This document shows, in pieces, positions 48,976-56,830 of a DNA stretch of 58,204 nt. The stretch lies in assembly GCF_006335115.1 (NCBI RefSeq), contig NZ_VDMJ01000005.1, forward strand, positions 40,504-98,707. The letters are read 5' to 3'. The position numbers were made by a program, and so were the translations under genes. The notes under the pieces are model-generated. The model worked only from the letters and a program-made list of their open reading frames with translations, did no database searches and was not told the origin of the DNA. The first letter of the stretch is position 1; each line of letters opens with the position of its first letter. This DNA is from Streptomyces sp. NP160. Its GTDB lineage: Bacteria; Actinomycetota; Actinomycetes; Actinomycetales; Quadrisphaeraceae.

Positions 48976-50086
48976 CGTCGACCGCGTCCCGTTCCTGGAC
49001 CTCGGCGCCGCCCACGACGAGGTTCGCGCTGACCTGGCCGCGGCCTTCACGGCCGTCGTGGACCGGGGCGTCTACGTCCGGGGCGCCGAGTGCGAGCTCT
49101 TCGAGCAGGAGTGGGCGGCGTACTGCGGGACCGAGCACTGCGTCGGCACGGGGAACGGCCTGGACGCGCTGACCCTCGCCCTCCGCGCGCTGGGGGTTGG
49201 GCCCGGTGACGAGGTCATCGTCCCGGGACACACCTTCATCGCGACGTGGCTGGCGGTGGAGGCCGTGGGCGCCGTCCCCGTCGGCGTGGACGTGCTCCCC
49301 GACCGGCCCGTCATCGACCCGCGGGCGGTGGCTGCAGCAGTGACGCCGCGGACCGCGGCGGTCGTCCCGGTCCACCTGTACGGGCACGTGGCGCCGATGG
49401 CGGAGCTCTGCGCCATCGCCGAGCGCGCCGGCATCGCCGTCGTCGAAGACGCGGCCCAGGCCCACGGCGCCGAGGCCGACGGGATCAGGGCTGGGGCGTT
49501 CGGCCACGCGGCGGCCTTCAGCTTCTACCCCGGCAAGAACCTCGGAGCACTGGGGGACGGAGGTGCGGTGACCACCCGAAGCGCCGAGGTGGCAGACCGC
49601 GTCCGGATGCTCGCGAACTACGGGTCGCGCACCAAGTACCACCACGAGTCATCCGGCGTGAACTCGCGCCTGGACGAGCTTCAGGCGGCGTTCCTGCGCG
49701 TGAAGCTGCCCAAGCTCGACGACTGGAACGCGCGCCGCCGCACCACCGCCGCCGTCTACGAGGACGCGCTCAGGGCAGCGGGCGGTGCAGTGCGGACCGT
49801 GCCCGTCGCGGCCGGGACGACCAGTTCCCACCACCTCGAGGTGGTCCGTCTGCCGGAGCGGGACCGGGTGCGTGGGCAGATGGACCGGGCGGGCGTGGAG
49901 TGCTCCGTCCACTACCCGGTGCCGCCGCACCTGTCCGGCGCGTACTCCGGTCGCTCCCATCCCGCGGGTGGCCTCCCCGTCTCCGAGGCCTGGTGCCGGG
50001 ACGTGCTGAGCCTCCCCACGGGTCCGGGCCTCACGGTCCAGCAGGCCGAGCGAGTGGTCCACACCCTTCTGGAGGTCGCCCGGTGA
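48959..50086 (+). CDS. FdtB/QdtB-like dTDP-3-keto-sugar aminotransferase
   Basis: A 375-residue DegT-family PLP aminotransferase with the normal lysine (FSFYPGKNLGALGDGG near residue 190). VPFLDLGAAHDEVRADL at the start, GTGNGLDALTLALRALG, and EDAAQAHGAEADG are usual in FdtB/QdtB enzymes, which make dTDP-3-amino-3,6-dideoxyhexoses (Fuc3N or Qui3N). It overlaps the ketoisomerase gene and is overlapped by the formyltransferase gene, a natural three-enzyme set. D-galacto or D-gluco product cannot be told from sequence here. Confidence 0.87.
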   Translation: MSSAVDVDRVPFLDLGAAHDEVRADLAAAFTAVVDRGVYVRGAECELFEQEWAAYCGTEHCVGTGNGLDALTLALRALGVGPGDEVIVPGHTFIATWLAVEAVGAVPVGVDVLPDRPVIDPRAVAAAVTPRTAAVVPVHLYGHVAPMAELCAIAERAGIAVVEDAAQAHGAEADGIRAGAFGHAAAFSFYPGKNLGALGDGGAVTTRSAEVADRVRMLANYGSRTKYHHESSGVNSRLDELQAAFLRVKLPKLDDWNARRRTTAAVYEDALRAAGGAVRTVPVAAGTTSSHHLEVVRLPERDRVRGQMDRAGVECSVHYPVPPHLSGAYSGRSHPAGGLPVSEAWCRDVLSLPTGPGLTVQQAERVVHTLLEVAR

Positions 50087-50733
50087 GCGCACCTCGCGGT
50101 GTGGTGCTGCTGGGCAAGGGCGACCTCGCCGTGCGGCTGGGGGAGTGGCTCCTGGAGCGCGACGACTTCCACCTGAAGGCCGTGGTGCCTGTGGTGCCCG
50201 AGCCGTCCTGGACGGCGTCGCTGGGCGACTGGGCCCGGTCGAGGGGCGTACCGGTGGCGGAGAGCGGCGCCGCCGCCGACGCCTTCGTGCTGCCGGGGGT
50301 TCCTGAGCGCCTGGAGCTCGCGATCTCAGTGTTCTACGACCGCCTGCTGCGCCCGTCCTTCCTCGAGCACTGCGACCGCGCCATCAACCTCCACAACGGG
50401 CCTCTGCCCCGCTACCGAGGCGTGTCACCGATCGCGTGGGCGCTGGAGAACGGCGAGACCTCCCACGGGGTGACCCTCCACGACATCGCGCCAGGCGTGG
50501 ACGACGGAGACGTCATCGCCCAGACCACGTACAGCCTCTATCCGGAGGTCGACGAGGTGGTCGACGTCTACGGGCGGGCTCTGGATCACGGCTGGCTACT
50601 GCTGGTGCACTCGCTGCCGCGGCTGGACCAGCTCCGCCCACGTCCGCAGGACGACTCCCTGGCGACCACTTACCGGCGCAGTGACGACCACCGCCTCATC
50701 GAGCGCGCGGGGCTGCGACGTCCCGGACGCTGA
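50083..50733 (+). CDS. Sugar N-formyltransferase-like protein
   Basis: A 216-residue formyl_trans_N protein. INLHNGPLPRYRGVSPIAWAL near residue 105 has the Asn and His of the catalytic triad, and DIAPGVDDGDVIAQ supplies the Asp. The domain is the same as in methionyl-tRNA formyltransferase, but the short length and position after FdtA/FdtB-like genes match nucleotide-sugar N-formyltransferases that use N10-formyltetrahydrofolate. The predicted product is a dTDP-3-formamido-3,6-dideoxyhexose. GTG 50083 overlaps the aminotransferase stop. Confidence 0.83.
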   Translation: MSAPRGVVLLGKGDLAVRLGEWLLERDDFHLKAVVPVVPEPSWTASLGDWARSRGVPVAESGAAADAFVLPGVPERLELAISVFYDRLLRPSFLEHCDRAINLHNGPLPRYRGVSPIAWALENGETSHGVTLHDIAPGVDDGDVIAQTTYSLYPEVDEVVDVYGRALDHGWLLLVHSLPRLDQLRPRPQDDSLATTYRRSDDHRLIERAGLRRPGR

Positions 50734-50739
50734 AGCAGG

Positions 50740-50767
50740 CCCCCGCCGCGGTCAGCCGCGGTGGGGG
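50740..50767. terminator. Hairpin between convergent sugar and glycosyltransferase operons
   Basis: CCCCCGCCGCGG (50740-50751) pairs with CCGCGGTGGGGG (50756-50767), 12 bp with one G-U pair and loop TCAG. It spans the stop codon of the minus-strand gene, so it can end transcripts from both sides. Confidence 0.65.
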
Positions 50768-52587
50768 TCCGCCGGTCCGCTCCCAGCCCCAGCGGCGCGA
50801 GCCAGCCAGGACGCGAGGACAGCGGCGTCGTCGCCCGTCCGGAGCATCCCCTGGAGCCGGGAGCCGTCGGGCGGGAGCAAGCCGAGGTCATCCACGACCT
50901 CCACCGCCACCTCCGCCGCGTCCGCCAGATCCCACCCAGCGAGGTCTGCGCAGGTCTGCTCCCAGACCTCGTGGTCGGGTCGCCCGAGGGTGGGCACGGT
51001 CCAGCGCGCCAGTTCCCGGTGGCCCCGCGTCCGCTGCAGAGCCGCCCCCACGACCCCCAGGTGATGACGGGCCTCCGCCACGACCGCCGCGTAGGCGGTG
51101 GCGGTGGTCAGCGGCGTCCCGTCCCAGCGGCGCACGCCGGGACCGGCGGCCGAGGTGCCGTCTGCCAGGGCCCGCTCCAGGAGGAGGCCGGGCGAGGACA
51201 GGTCGGCAGCGTCGACGGAGCCCGCCCGGAGCGCTGCACCGGCGCGGGCGGCGAGGTCCAGGTCGTCGATGCCCCGCAGCGCGTCCAGCGCGGCGTCCAG
51301 GTCTCCCTGCAGGGCACGGCTGACCGCCAGGTTCACGACGTCGCCATCCACGGGGTCCAGCTCGCGGGCCCGGAGGTACAGGTGCTCGGCCGCGGCCGGT
51401 GAGGTGGTCAGGAGGCGGTTGCCGAGCGCGAGCGCGGCCTCGCGCCAGACCCGGGGGTTCCGGTTCCCGTGCAGCTCGGGGAAGAAGCTCGGCAGGTCGC
51501 TCGTGGCCACCCACTCGGTTCGCACGCGCTCGGCCTCACGGGTCGTGCGCGTCAAGCCAGACTCCGAGGTGGAGAGTCCGGCTGCGTGGACCCGGTAGCG
51601 CACGAGCCCGCGCGGCAGGTAGCGGAAGCGCACTCGCCCCGCAGACTTCAACCAGAAGTGGTAGTCGCAGACGAGGCCCTGTTCGAAACCACCCAGGCGA
51701 TCGTGGACGCTTCGCCGGACAGTCGCCGAAGGGTGGCCCACGAAGTTGTGCGCCACGACCTCACGGGCGGCGCTGAGGTCCGTGTAGGCGGCGGGCAGGT
51801 GCCAGGAAAGGCCACCGGGCCGGCTCGAGGCATCCATGATCTCGGCCGCGCCGTGGCAGACGCCGAGTTCGGGATCCGCGTCGAAGGCCTCCACCTGGGC
51901 GCTCAGCCGGTGAGGGAGCATAGCGTCGTCGCCACCCAGCCAGGCGAGCAGCTCGCCGCGCGAGGCCGCGAGCAGGCGGTTGAACACCAGGTCGAGCCGA
52001 CCCGTGCGGCCGATGTTCGGCTGTGTCATCACGCTGACGCGAGCGGACTCGTACTTGCGAGCCACGCTCAGCGATCCATCGGCTGACCCGTCGTCGAGCA
52101 CGACGACCTCGTAGTCGTCGTAGTCCTGCTGCAGGACGGACGTGATCGTCTCGTCGAGGTAGCGAGCCTGGTCGTGAACCGGGATGAGCACGCTCACGCG
52201 CGGCGAGCGCTCACGCACCCTGAGGGGGTGGGCGGCGTCCGGCGTCCGCACCACTTGCGAGGCGCTGTCTCGCGCCTGGACCTCGAGCTGGTGGAGGAGG
52301 TCGTCCGCGGCGACCACCGTGACCTCAGCCTGGCCCGGTGGGTCTTCGAGCGGAACCTCGGTGAGGACGCGGAGGGGACCGACGGCTTCGCTCCACCAGC
52401 TCAGCACCTCCGACACCTCACCGGAGAGGCAGGAGCCGGCAGCTGCCGCACTGTCGAAGCCACCGACGGCCCCGAGCCCGAGCACTTCCTGCAGCTTCAA
52501 CACCGCGGCGCCCAGCGGTGCGCGCGGATCCTCCGCCCCACCTCCGACGACCAGCAGGAACCGGTCGCCTCCGACAGGGCCGCTCAC
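50752..52587 (-). CDS. GT2 glycosyltransferase with N- and C-terminal extensions
   Basis: A 611-residue protein. A GT2 (GT-A fold) domain starts near residue 130 (VSVLIPVHDQARYLDETITS, VVVLDDGSADGS) with acidic metal-binding GGDDAM near 212. The first 125 residues are of unknown type, and the C-terminal half (about 390-611) is helical and TPR-like (AAEHLYLRARELDPVDGDVVNLAVSRAL). Such GT2-plus-TPR proteins often glycosylate proteins. GTG 52587 overlaps the stop of the upstream GT2 gene by four bases. It is the last of four coupled transferase genes. Confidence 0.85.
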   Translation of the reverse strand: MSGPVGGDRFLLVVGGGAEDPRAPLGAAVLKLQEVLGLGAVGGFDSAAAAGSCLSGEVSEVLSWWSEAVGPLRVLTEVPLEDPPGQAEVTVVAADDLLHQLEVQARDSASQVVRTPDAAHPLRVRERSPRVSVLIPVHDQARYLDETITSVLQQDYDDYEVVVLDDGSADGSLSVARKYESARVSVMTQPNIGRTGRLDLVFNRLLAASRGELLAWLGGDDAMLPHRLSAQVEAFDADPELGVCHGAAEIMDASSRPGGLSWHLPAAYTDLSAAREVVAHNFVGHPSATVRRSVHDRLGGFEQGLVCDYHFWLKSAGRVRFRYLPRGLVRYRVHAAGLSTSESGLTRTTREAERVRTEWVATSDLPSFFPELHGNRNPRVWREAALALGNRLLTTSPAAAEHLYLRARELDPVDGDVVNLAVSRALQGDLDAALDALRGIDDLDLAARAGAALRAGSVDAADLSSPGLLLERALADGTSAAGPGVRRWDGTPLTTATAYAAVVAEARHHLGVVGAALQRTRGHRELARWTVPTLGRPDHEVWEQTCADLAGWDLADAAEVAVEVVDDLGLLPPDGSRLQGMLRTGDDAAVLASWLARAAGAGSGPADPHRG

Positions 52588-53747
52588 GCCGGAGCCATCG
52601 CCGCAGCGGTCACGTCGGCAGTCCCCTCGGGCCGGGCGAGGAGGTCGCCGAGCCGACCCAGGTCGAGCCGACCACCGGCCCTGACCGTCGCCAACCGCCG
52701 TCCGCTGACGCGGGCGCGGAGGAAGCGGAGGACGTCTCCGGGGGGCACGTCCCCTGTGGCGAAGGCCTGCACGTCGCCCTCGAGGGCGTCGACGAGACCG
52801 CGCCATGCACGGAGGTCAGGCACGGCGAGGACGAGCTCGACCCCTGAGGAGCTTCCGAGGTGGACGGCGAAGTCCTGGACGGACTCCACCGCTCCGTCAG
52901 TGTCAGAGCCCTCGCAGAGGATGACGACCGACAGCTCGTAGGGGTAGGCGTCCAGACGCGCGCTGGAGCCCGCCAGCATCTGACCGCGGGCCGCCGCCAG
53001 GGGAGAGGAGCGAGGCACGGGGTGCTTGGCGTAGATCGCCTCGAGGGCGGTGTGGAACCTGAACTGCTCGCGGACGGACTGGTTGCCGGTCCCCGAGCGC
53101 CAGCGGTACTCGGCCGTCGGCACGGGCACGTGGCGGAAGGGGAGCAGCGCCGACAGCCGGATCCACAGCTCCCAGTCCTCGAGGACCCGGAGGTCGGGAT
53201 CCAGGCCCCCGGACGCGCGGACCGCGGCCAGGGGGACGAGCGCTGACATGCCGACGATGTAGTTCTCCACGAGCAGCCGCTCGGCGTCGAAGTCGCTGGC
53301 ACCGAAGACCTCGCGCTGCACGACCCTGCCCGCCGAGTCCTCGGCGACCCGGACGCAGTGGGAGTAGACCACCGCTCCGGTGTCGCCGGCGGCGGCGTCG
53401 ACCAGCGAGGTGAGGTGGTGCGGGTAGGCGATGTCGTCGTCGTCGAGGAAGTTGACGAAGGTCCCGCGCGCCAGTCCGAGCGCGGTGTTGAGAGCCCCGC
53501 AGCGGCCCGCGTTGGTCGTGTGCTCGGCCAGGGTGATCGACAGGCTCGAGGAGAACTCGCCCACGACGTCGTCGACGGGAGTGCCGGCATCGTTGACGAC
53601 GACGACCTCAAAGTCCTCGAAGGTCTGCGCGGCCAGGCTGGCCAGCGCGCGTCGGAGGAGCTCCGGGCGGTTGTAGGTCGGCATCACCACCGAGACGACG
53701 GGCGGAGGGCCCGTCACCGCAGCGCGCGCCACGTGCTGCTCGCTCAT
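52584..53747 (-). CDS. GT2 glycosyltransferase
   Basis: A 387-residue protein with an N-terminal GT2 domain (VVSVVMPTYNRPELLRRALAS at about 17-37, VVVVNDAG, NFLDDDDIAYP with the acidic motif, RVLEDWELWIRLSAL). The C-terminal 120 residues form a second region without recognised motif. ATG 53747. Its start and stop each overlap the neighbouring transferase genes by four bases. The sugar donor is not identifiable, but the cluster offers GDP-colitose-like and dTDP-formamido sugars. Confidence 0.88.
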   Translation of the reverse strand: MSEQHVARAAVTGPPPVVSVVMPTYNRPELLRRALASLAAQTFEDFEVVVVNDAGTPVDDVVGEFSSSLSITLAEHTTNAGRCGALNTALGLARGTFVNFLDDDDIAYPHHLTSLVDAAAGDTGAVVYSHCVRVAEDSAGRVVQREVFGASDFDAERLLVENYIVGMSALVPLAAVRASGGLDPDLRVLEDWELWIRLSALLPFRHVPVPTAEYRWRSGTGNQSVREQFRFHTALEAIYAKHPVPRSSPLAAARGQMLAGSSARLDAYPYELSVVILCEGSDTDGAVESVQDFAVHLGSSSGVELVLAVPDLRAWRGLVDALEGDVQAFATGDVPPGDVLRFLRARVSGRRLATVRAGGRLDLGRLGDLLARPEGTADVTAAAMAPA

Positions 53748-54658
53748 CGCTCCGCCCCCACGAGCGCGCGCCCGAGCAGCCGCTCGAAGTCCTCGTGCAC
53801 GTCCTCGGAGCGCCACAGGCGCAGCATCTCGCGCGAGGTGTGCATGAAGGCGGGCGTGTCGAAGACGTCGTGGAAGAAGTCTCCCGGCCGGCGCGGGTCG
53901 AACCAGTGGACGAGCGGGAGGAAGCGGCGGTCGGCCGGGCTGGTCCAGCTCCGCGCCTCGGAGACGAGCGGGGTCCCGCACGAGAGGACCAGGGACGCGC
54001 GCACCTGCTCGAAGCGGCTGGCCTCGTAGGCGCTGACGTTGAGTACCGCGCGCGCCCGGCGCACGAGGGCGTCCCGCTCGGGACCGTAGACGGGGCGCTG
54101 GAGCACCGTGACCTCCTGTCCGGCGCGCTCCACGGCGTGCAGCACCTCCAGCCGTCGCGGCGTGAGGCAGCCGACGAAGAGCAGGTCGATGTCGCGGTCC
54201 TCCAGGGGCGTCACGTGCGCCCCGAGGTGGGCCACCGGCCCGAGCCGCACCAGCGTCACCGACCCGGTGGCGCCCGCGTACGCGGGCAGGTTGTCGGGGT
54301 GGTAGTCCACGACTGCCGCGCAGCGCAGCAGGTCGAGGTAGCCCGAGGGCAGCGCTGCGCCTCCCGGGCCGAGCTGCTCGAGGTTCACGAGCACGCACTC
54401 GTACTGGTCGAGCAGGGTTCGGGGGAAGCCCAGGTGGGCGCCGAAGATGTAGTTGACAGCGCCGGCGACCAGGGTGTTGGAGGAGGCTGTCACGTGCGCG
54501 CCGGCGCGCTCGAACTCCTCCTGGAAGAAGACCAGCGGGTCGAGCAGCGCGCCGGAGTGGGCGTAGCCCGCCGGCTGCACCAGGCACAGGTGCACGGGTC
54601 TGACCGGCCCCGCCGCCCCTGACTGACCACGGTCGGGGCTCGCGTCGTCCACGGTCAT
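53744..54658 (-). CDS. Probable GT-B glycosyltransferase of unassigned family
   Basis: A 304-residue soluble protein. CLVQPAGYAHSGALLDPLVFFQEEF near residue 30 looks like the first Rossmann half, and LLFVGCLTPRRLEVLHAVERAG, VLNVSAYEASRFEQVRASLVLSCGTPLVSE like the C-terminal half of a GT-B enzyme (similar in layout to CgeB-type proteins). I could not place it in a numbered GT family. ATG 54658 overlaps the stop of the upstream GT2 gene. Its place in the four-gene operon supports a role in the same glycan. Confidence 0.68.
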   Translation of the reverse strand: MTVDDASPDRGQSGAAGPVRPVHLCLVQPAGYAHSGALLDPLVFFQEEFERAGAHVTASSNTLVAGAVNYIFGAHLGFPRTLLDQYECVLVNLEQLGPGGAALPSGYLDLLRCAAVVDYHPDNLPAYAGATGSVTLVRLGPVAHLGAHVTPLEDRDIDLLFVGCLTPRRLEVLHAVERAGQEVTVLQRPVYGPERDALVRRARAVLNVSAYEASRFEQVRASLVLSCGTPLVSEARSWTSPADRRFLPLVHWFDPRRPGDFFHDVFDTPAFMHTSREMLRLWRSEDVHEDFERLLGRALVGAER

Positions 54659-56667
54659 GCCGGACCGACAGCGGTGAGCACGGCGTCCGGCACGAAGCGG
54701 CGGAGCTGGGCTCGGACCTGCTCGCGGTCGGCCGGGTCGGCCGTCGACTCCAGCTGGTCCAGCTGGTCGTCGAGGCCGGTGTCACCCAGACCGTGGTGGA
54801 GGAGGCCGAGGGCGAAGAGCCGCGCCCGGGGGTGCAGGGCCTCGTCGGCACCGATCGTCCGGAGCGGGCAGATCTCGGTGAGCCCCGCCTCCCGGACCCT
54901 GACCGACCACTCGAGCGCGACCTCGACGCTCGTGCGAGCCGCGAGGACGCTCCCGGCCACGAGCGGACGCGGGTCGCCGGGGCGAGCGTCCGCCAGAGCG
55001 GCGCTCCAGGCGAGGGCGAGGTCCGGGACCGCCACCGGTGCCTCGCGCAGCGACCGCTCCAGCAGCGCGTCGGGGACGTGTGCGGCGAGCTCGCGGAGGT
55101 CACCGCCGGCCGCCAGCACCGCCTGGAGGAGGGAGGAGACCGGGACCTTGTGCGGCGCGGCCACCATGAGCTGCACCAGGCTCGTCGCCGCGACGTGGGC
55201 CTGCCCGATGCCGACCTGCAGGTCCGCCACGGCGATGACCGCCATGTCGAGGTCGAAGGCACGACCCCACAGGTCGACGTCGCCCGCGGAACGGCCGCCA
55301 TCGACGAGCCGCTGCAGGTCGGCCACAGCGGCCAGGGTCTCTCCGCAGCCGTAGCGGACCAGAGCGTGACGCAGAGCGCTGAGGCCGCGTGTCTCGCCGA
55401 CCTGAGCAGCCCGGTCGGTCCACTGAGCCGCCTCGTGGAGGAGGCCGCGCTGCAGCAGCAGGGGGACGACTCCCCGTGCTGCCTGGACGACGTTGCCGGG
55501 AGTCACCTCGCGGTCGACGACAGTGCGGAGCACCTCGATGCACTCGTCGTGGCGTCCAGCCTGCCCGAGTGCCCTCGCGTAGGCGACGGTCGCCTCGGGC
55601 CAGCGGGGGTCGTCCTCGGCGATCGCACGGACGGCCGTCTCGGCGACCAGGAGGTTCCGCTGCGCCTTCCCCTGGACGTTCTCGTGACCCAGGGAGTAGC
55701 CGGAGTGCAGGAGGTGCATCTCCGGAGCGGTGCTGCAGGGCGTCCACTTGGTCGCTCCCTCGCGGGGCACGACCTGCTCGTGGAGGGCGCCCTCCCACCG
55801 CGCGCTGGTGCGCAGGAAGAGGCGGTAGGCGCGCACCTCATCACCGTCGACGCTCGCCGCAGTGCTCGGCGAGACGATCCGGACCAGGGCGAGCTCGCCG
55901 TCCGCGGCACGCAGCCAGCGGCGCAGGGCGCCCTGGTCAGCGACGAGCACCTCGTCGGCGTCCACGGACAGGATCCAGTCCGTCGTGGCGCTCGCCAGAG
56001 CGCGGTTCCGAGCAGCGGAGAAGTCGTCGTCCCAGTAGCCCTCCACCACCGTCGCCCCGGCCGAGCGGGCGATCGCCACGGTGTCGTCCGTGCTCCCGGT
56101 GTCGTACACGACCACCTCGTCGACGGCGTCCACCAGCGCGGTCAGGCAGTCACCGAGCCGCGCCTGCTCGTCCTTGACGATGAGGACGGCGCCGAGCGTC
56201 GGGCCGCCGGCGGGGCTGGTCCTTCCGGTCCCGGCCAGGAGGGCGTCGACGGGACGCAGCGCGAGCCGCGGCGCATCGAGGCTCGTGACGGACTCGGGGT
56301 AGGCGAACAGGTGGTGGGACCCCACGCGGAGGACCCCGATCTGGTCTCCTCGCCCGGCGAGCTGCTCCAGGACCTCGACGTCCCACCCCGGTCGAGTGCG
56401 CGCCCCGAAGGGCAGCACCAGGACGCAGGACGGGCCGGCGACCTCGGCAGCGAGAAGCGCGGCCCCTCCGTCGCGCACGACGGCGAGCTCGCACCGCTGA
56501 GCGGTGCTCGGGGACAGTCGTCGCGGGGCGACGACGGTCGCGATGACGCGCGCGTGCTGGGAGGTCGTGGACACGACCTCGCGCAGGCGGCGCTCGAGCC
56601 TGCCGCCGTCGAGCTCGCCGCAGTGGACGACGACGGTGGTCGCGGGCGTGTTCTCCGATGCGGTCAC
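54655..56667 (-). CDS. GT2 glycosyltransferase with TPR-like C-terminus
   Basis: A 670-residue protein. Residues 1-155 form an extra N-terminal domain; a GT2 domain follows from about 157 (LGAVLIVKDEQARLGDCLTA, VVYDTGSTDDTV) with metal-binding DAD at 236-238. From about 360 the sequence is helical and TPR-like (WPEATVAYARALGQAGRHDECIEVL). GTG 56667 is preceded by a sigma-28 motif whose -10 ends seven bases upstream, so a start further upstream is unlikely. First gene of the glycosyltransferase operon, divergent from flagellin. Confidence 0.85.
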   Translation of the reverse strand: MTASENTPATTVVVHCGELDGGRLERRLREVVSTTSQHARVIATVVAPRRLSPSTAQRCELAVVRDGGAALLAAEVAGPSCVLVLPFGARTRPGWDVEVLEQLAGRGDQIGVLRVGSHHLFAYPESVTSLDAPRLALRPVDALLAGTGRTSPAGGPTLGAVLIVKDEQARLGDCLTALVDAVDEVVVYDTGSTDDTVAIARSAGATVVEGYWDDDFSAARNRALASATTDWILSVDADEVLVADQGALRRWLRAADGELALVRIVSPSTAASVDGDEVRAYRLFLRTSARWEGALHEQVVPREGATKWTPCSTAPEMHLLHSGYSLGHENVQGKAQRNLLVAETAVRAIAEDDPRWPEATVAYARALGQAGRHDECIEVLRTVVDREVTPGNVVQAARGVVPLLLQRGLLHEAAQWTDRAAQVGETRGLSALRHALVRYGCGETLAAVADLQRLVDGGRSAGDVDLWGRAFDLDMAVIAVADLQVGIGQAHVAATSLVQLMVAAPHKVPVSSLLQAVLAAGGDLRELAAHVPDALLERSLREAPVAVPDLALAWSAALADARPGDPRPLVAGSVLAARTSVEVALEWSVRVREAGLTEICPLRTIGADEALHPRARLFALGLLHHGLGDTGLDDQLDQLESTADPADREQVRAQLRRFVPDAVLTAVGPA

Positions 56668-56674
56668 AGGGGAC

Positions 56675-56702
56675 TTGTCGGCCACAGGGGGCGCTGGCTT
56701 GA
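56675..56702 (-). promoter_or_regulatory. Sigma-28-type promoter for the glycosyltransferase operon
   Basis: Minus strand: TCAA (56702-56699), 16 bases, GCCGACAA (56682-56675). It is among the closest matches to GCCGATAA in the window. The GTG of the first transferase is seven bases beyond the -10, which implies a leaderless message. Confidence 0.65.
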
Positions 56703-56740
56703 GCCGAACGGGTGTCACACGGATGCCGAGCGAAAAACCT

Positions 56741-56767
56741 TCAGCGGTCGTGACCCCCGGCCGATGG
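56741..56767 (+). promoter_or_regulatory. Sigma-28-type promoter for fliC
   Basis: TCAG (56741-56744), 15 bases, GCCGATGG (56760-56767), 63 bases before the flagellin ATG. Flagellin genes are classic FliA targets, so this serves as the reference for the other motifs. Confidence 0.7.
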
Positions 56768-56830
56768 ACCTGGTGATCGCCCACGGACGGGCATCGCAGC
56801 ACCACCCCACCAGTCATGGAGGAATTCGAC

